Shown here piece after piece: positions 61,301 through 64,000 of a stretch of 64,000 nt of DNA. This DNA comes from Archegozetes longisetosus. Its lineage: Eukaryota > Arthropoda > Arachnida > Sarcoptiformes > Trhypochthoniidae. A program made the position numbers and the translations under genes. The notes beneath the pieces were generated by a model. That model saw only the letters and a program-made list of their open reading frames with translations, was not told the DNA's origin and ran no database searches. The stretch's first letter is position 1; every line of letters starts with the position of its first letter. The stretch lies in assembly GCA_018873245.2 (NCBI GenBank), contig JAEMBT020000003.1, positions 2,083,843-2,147,842 of the forward strand. Reading direction: 5' to 3'.

Positions 61301-64000
61301 GTGCTATGAAAGTGATAAAATGATTACTAAACTTTCTTATTTATCAAAAGTAAGTTTTAGTAACTATATGGAATGATGTGATGAAACTCTGAAAAGTGCA
61401 GAGAATAACAAGTTGGCTCAACCTTAAAAGCATTGAATTATTGTGATAAGACATTTAACTTCAGTAAAAAAGAACCATTGATGATAATTAAAATAAAAAT
61501 TTAATCAAAAATCCATTACCAAAGGTATTTATTTCTCAAATCCAGGTGCAGCCCATACTTTTCATATTTAGGTTATCGTAAAACTCAAATTTGCAGTATA
61601 TCAGTTACTATTTACTGTAAGTTCGAAGTAATGTTATGTTTGTTACTTTATTGATCAACTTATATAAAGACTGCTGCAAAATATCAAATAGGAGTTATAA
61701 CTTCGGGTAATCTATCACATAATCCACTGACAGGATAAATATTTTGAACTAATACGTGAACGTAAGAGATTTATGTAGGTTTTAACAAGTTTTGCGTTCG
61801 GATAGAAACGAGTTTTACTGACACCCAAACAACGAAACTATTCCTAATGCTCTTCTGCTCTAAACTTTCACTTTCTGGCTTCAATCTTAAGTCTAAATGC
61901 AACTTAGCAAACTATAAGAACATTATTCAATCAGAGCAAATCACATAATGGTTGAGCGTTTGCAATTAATTACAGGTTTAAAACTACTTTATTGTTTGTC
62001 AATAAATAATCACAATATTGGCAAGTTTTTAATTTACGAGGCAGTTGCTCTCGTAAAATATAGTTCAAAATAACGATTGCCTCAATAGTCTTTAAGTTAT
62101 ATTCTCATAAGTCAGTTCTCATTGAGTTAAATATGCTTCAACTTTCAAAATATATTCAAATGTTTGCAATTTTTTTCAAATTTATTTGACACAAAACTTT
62201 GGCCGACGACTGCCTTCACATTTAATCTGCTGACGTATATTAGATTTCAATTTTAGATAATGTTAAAAACATTGAATTTCAAATCGATAAGTTTGATCGA
62301 ATTTGAGAAAGAGTCAATCACATTTTTACAGAGTTTAAAATTTATATTTAGATCTAGAAAAATTTAGGAAAGCTAAATTTATGAAAAAATTGAGCTTTTT
62401 CATTAATGCTAAGTTAGTTTTTTGAAAAATGCTTTAAAATTGTGACTCAATTATAAGAACTTATGATTATCGGCCAACAACACAGTTTTTGTTGATAGAT
62501 ACTGAAAATCGAAAGTTAAACATACTTAAGACCTTTTTAATGATAATCTGAACTTTGAACTGCTTTCAGATTTGGTGAGCTTTCATCAATAAGAATCTGC
62601 AAGCAATTAAAACGAAGCAAACCAGAAATTTTCTGCTCTATCTTTTTCCTAATAAATGATGAGTAGAGGAACAGCTCTTAAATAACTTTTAGCGCATAAG
62701 CTGTTTCTCGGATGAAAAATTATTCTGCAGTAGTTTATTAGCAGTCAATTTGATTTAAGATAATTCGACCCAACCTTCAACTTTTCATCTCAAAATGAAA
62801 ATAGCAAATCATCACGACTGGTGATTAAAAATGGAAAAGTATAAATATATACTCAGCAATATGTTCAGAGTAAGGCACTAGCTTTTAACCACTACTACTT
62901 CAATATATAATTGAGCTTATTATTAATAAATTTGTAAAATGTAAGAAAAACTAATTTATATTCTAATTATAAGCAATCAATTAGAAAGTATTAAAATCGT
63001 CTGAGTACAAACTTTGTTTTTACGAAAGGCCTCACCTCTAAAGGGATTATGCATTTTTCGTTATACAGAGTAAAGAATTGATTATTAAACTTATAACTTA
63101 TAGCCTGAAGCCATCAGTGTGAGAACCACTGGTTGTTATTAAACTAATAAAAAATAGACATATTTACCTTCTAGTAGAAGATACACTGCAACGTCTTGAA
63201 TGCATAATCACTTTTGCAAATATTTATTAGATAACTATCAACGAACGAACTATGCAGTAAAAATATTTATATTCATATAACTATCCACTCCTACCAGTCC
63301 TACTAATAATAATTTTGATCGAATAGATCCTTAAACTATTGCAAACTTCAAACAGTTGGTGGTCTGGTTTTCGAGCCAAAAGATGAGCTCCTTTTTGTGG
63401 AACAATATAAGAAAAATTGCACGCTTTGAAACTGCACATCAAGACTTTCAGAACCACTATTCTTACTTATTATTTAAGTCTAGTTTGAGCTGCTTTTCAT
63501 TATTTTATTGAACGATAAAGTAGTTCAAAAATAGGAAACAATATTTTTTTGGAAATCAAGGCTGTTCTTATTATTTAACTTTAAAGTACCAGCACTCCAA
63601 TTGGTATAATGGGTGGCCTTATATTATACAAAAGCAATAGTGAAACAATTTAGGCTTTGGTGCTATTGTTCAAAAATATAACAAAACTCACGCTTCGGTG
63701 AGTGACTACAGTATAAGTTCATAATTTAAAGTTTGGAAATTTTACTTAGGAATGGATGAACACATGTGTTGTGAGTTAATTTGGTTATCAAATTTCAGGT
63801 TAAATCTTGTGAACAACAATTGATTGTAAGATTAGTTAAGAAGTGACTTTTTTGAAAGCATGAACTAGTATTTGAAGTTCAATAGAAAGAATAAGTTTAT
63901 TGTTATTTTTAACTAGTTATTACTGTACGAATTAGCAGGTAAAACCAACAATATGCAGTGCTTTTGTGAACTTGTTCCAAGTTTTATCAAAATATTAAGC
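58346..64000. other. AT-rich terminal region, no gene seen
   Basis: After the 3' end of the secreted-protein gene no frame longer than about 80 codons, no splice-linked exon pattern and no transposon end could be recognised. A slightly GC-richer patch at 59030-59130 was examined without result. Confidence 0.45.

Overview
The window is AT-rich animal DNA and looks like an arthropod, most likely a chelicerate such as an acariform mite. It has intron-split genes with very short introns (62, 66 and 77 bp) beside long ones. It encodes an ion-transport-peptide/CHH neurohormone, which is an ecdysozoan marker. It has an F-box/LRR protein with an acidic tail plus a decayed paralogue, of a kind I associate with mite genomes, and a clear POMGNT1, which to my knowledge flies lack. 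The taxon is an inference; no rRNA or mitochondrial marker is present.

Layout. 0-25 kb is crowded with DNA-transposon fossils: Merlin, Tc1/mariner, pogo and hAT remnants, and several elements built as long inverted arms. Set among them are an intronless atlastin-like GTPase (6127-7575, minus) with a possible extra C-terminal exon (4084-4741), a carboxylesterase (12242-16241, plus) whose large intron is filled by three transposons, and the F-box/LRR gene (20574-22511, minus) with a broken copy downstream of it (18690-19800). 25-38 kb holds a hemopexin-like, probably membrane-anchored secreted protein (26163-27203, plus), the ITP/CHH gene (28496-29673, plus, three coding exons), a kinase fossil and POMGNT1 (35354-37768, minus, at least four coding exons). 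From 37.8 to 55.7 kb I see no convincing gene. A hAT remnant (55776-56388) and a two-exon gene for a secreted Pro/Lys/Glu/Gln-rich protein (57299-58345) follow. The last 5.6 kb appears empty.

The genes do not form a pathway. POMGNT1 acts in the Golgi on O-mannosyl glycans, ITP is a secreted hormone, and the hemopexin-like and repeat-rich proteins are secreted.

The most interesting signal is a short inverted-terminal element present twice in opposite orientations (24877-25490 and 31760-32195). Each copy carries clusters of heat-shock-element pentamers (in one place five abut perfectly) followed by a conserved TATAAAAG box, which is the layout of a heat-shock promoter. One copy lies just upstream of the hemopexin-like gene in the same orientation. 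Also notable are a 2-kb fold-back element with 135-bp modules, a Tc1 element with four alternating copies of its end, and an element with an exact 8-bp target duplication. No retrovirus-like, LTR or Polinton element was recognised.
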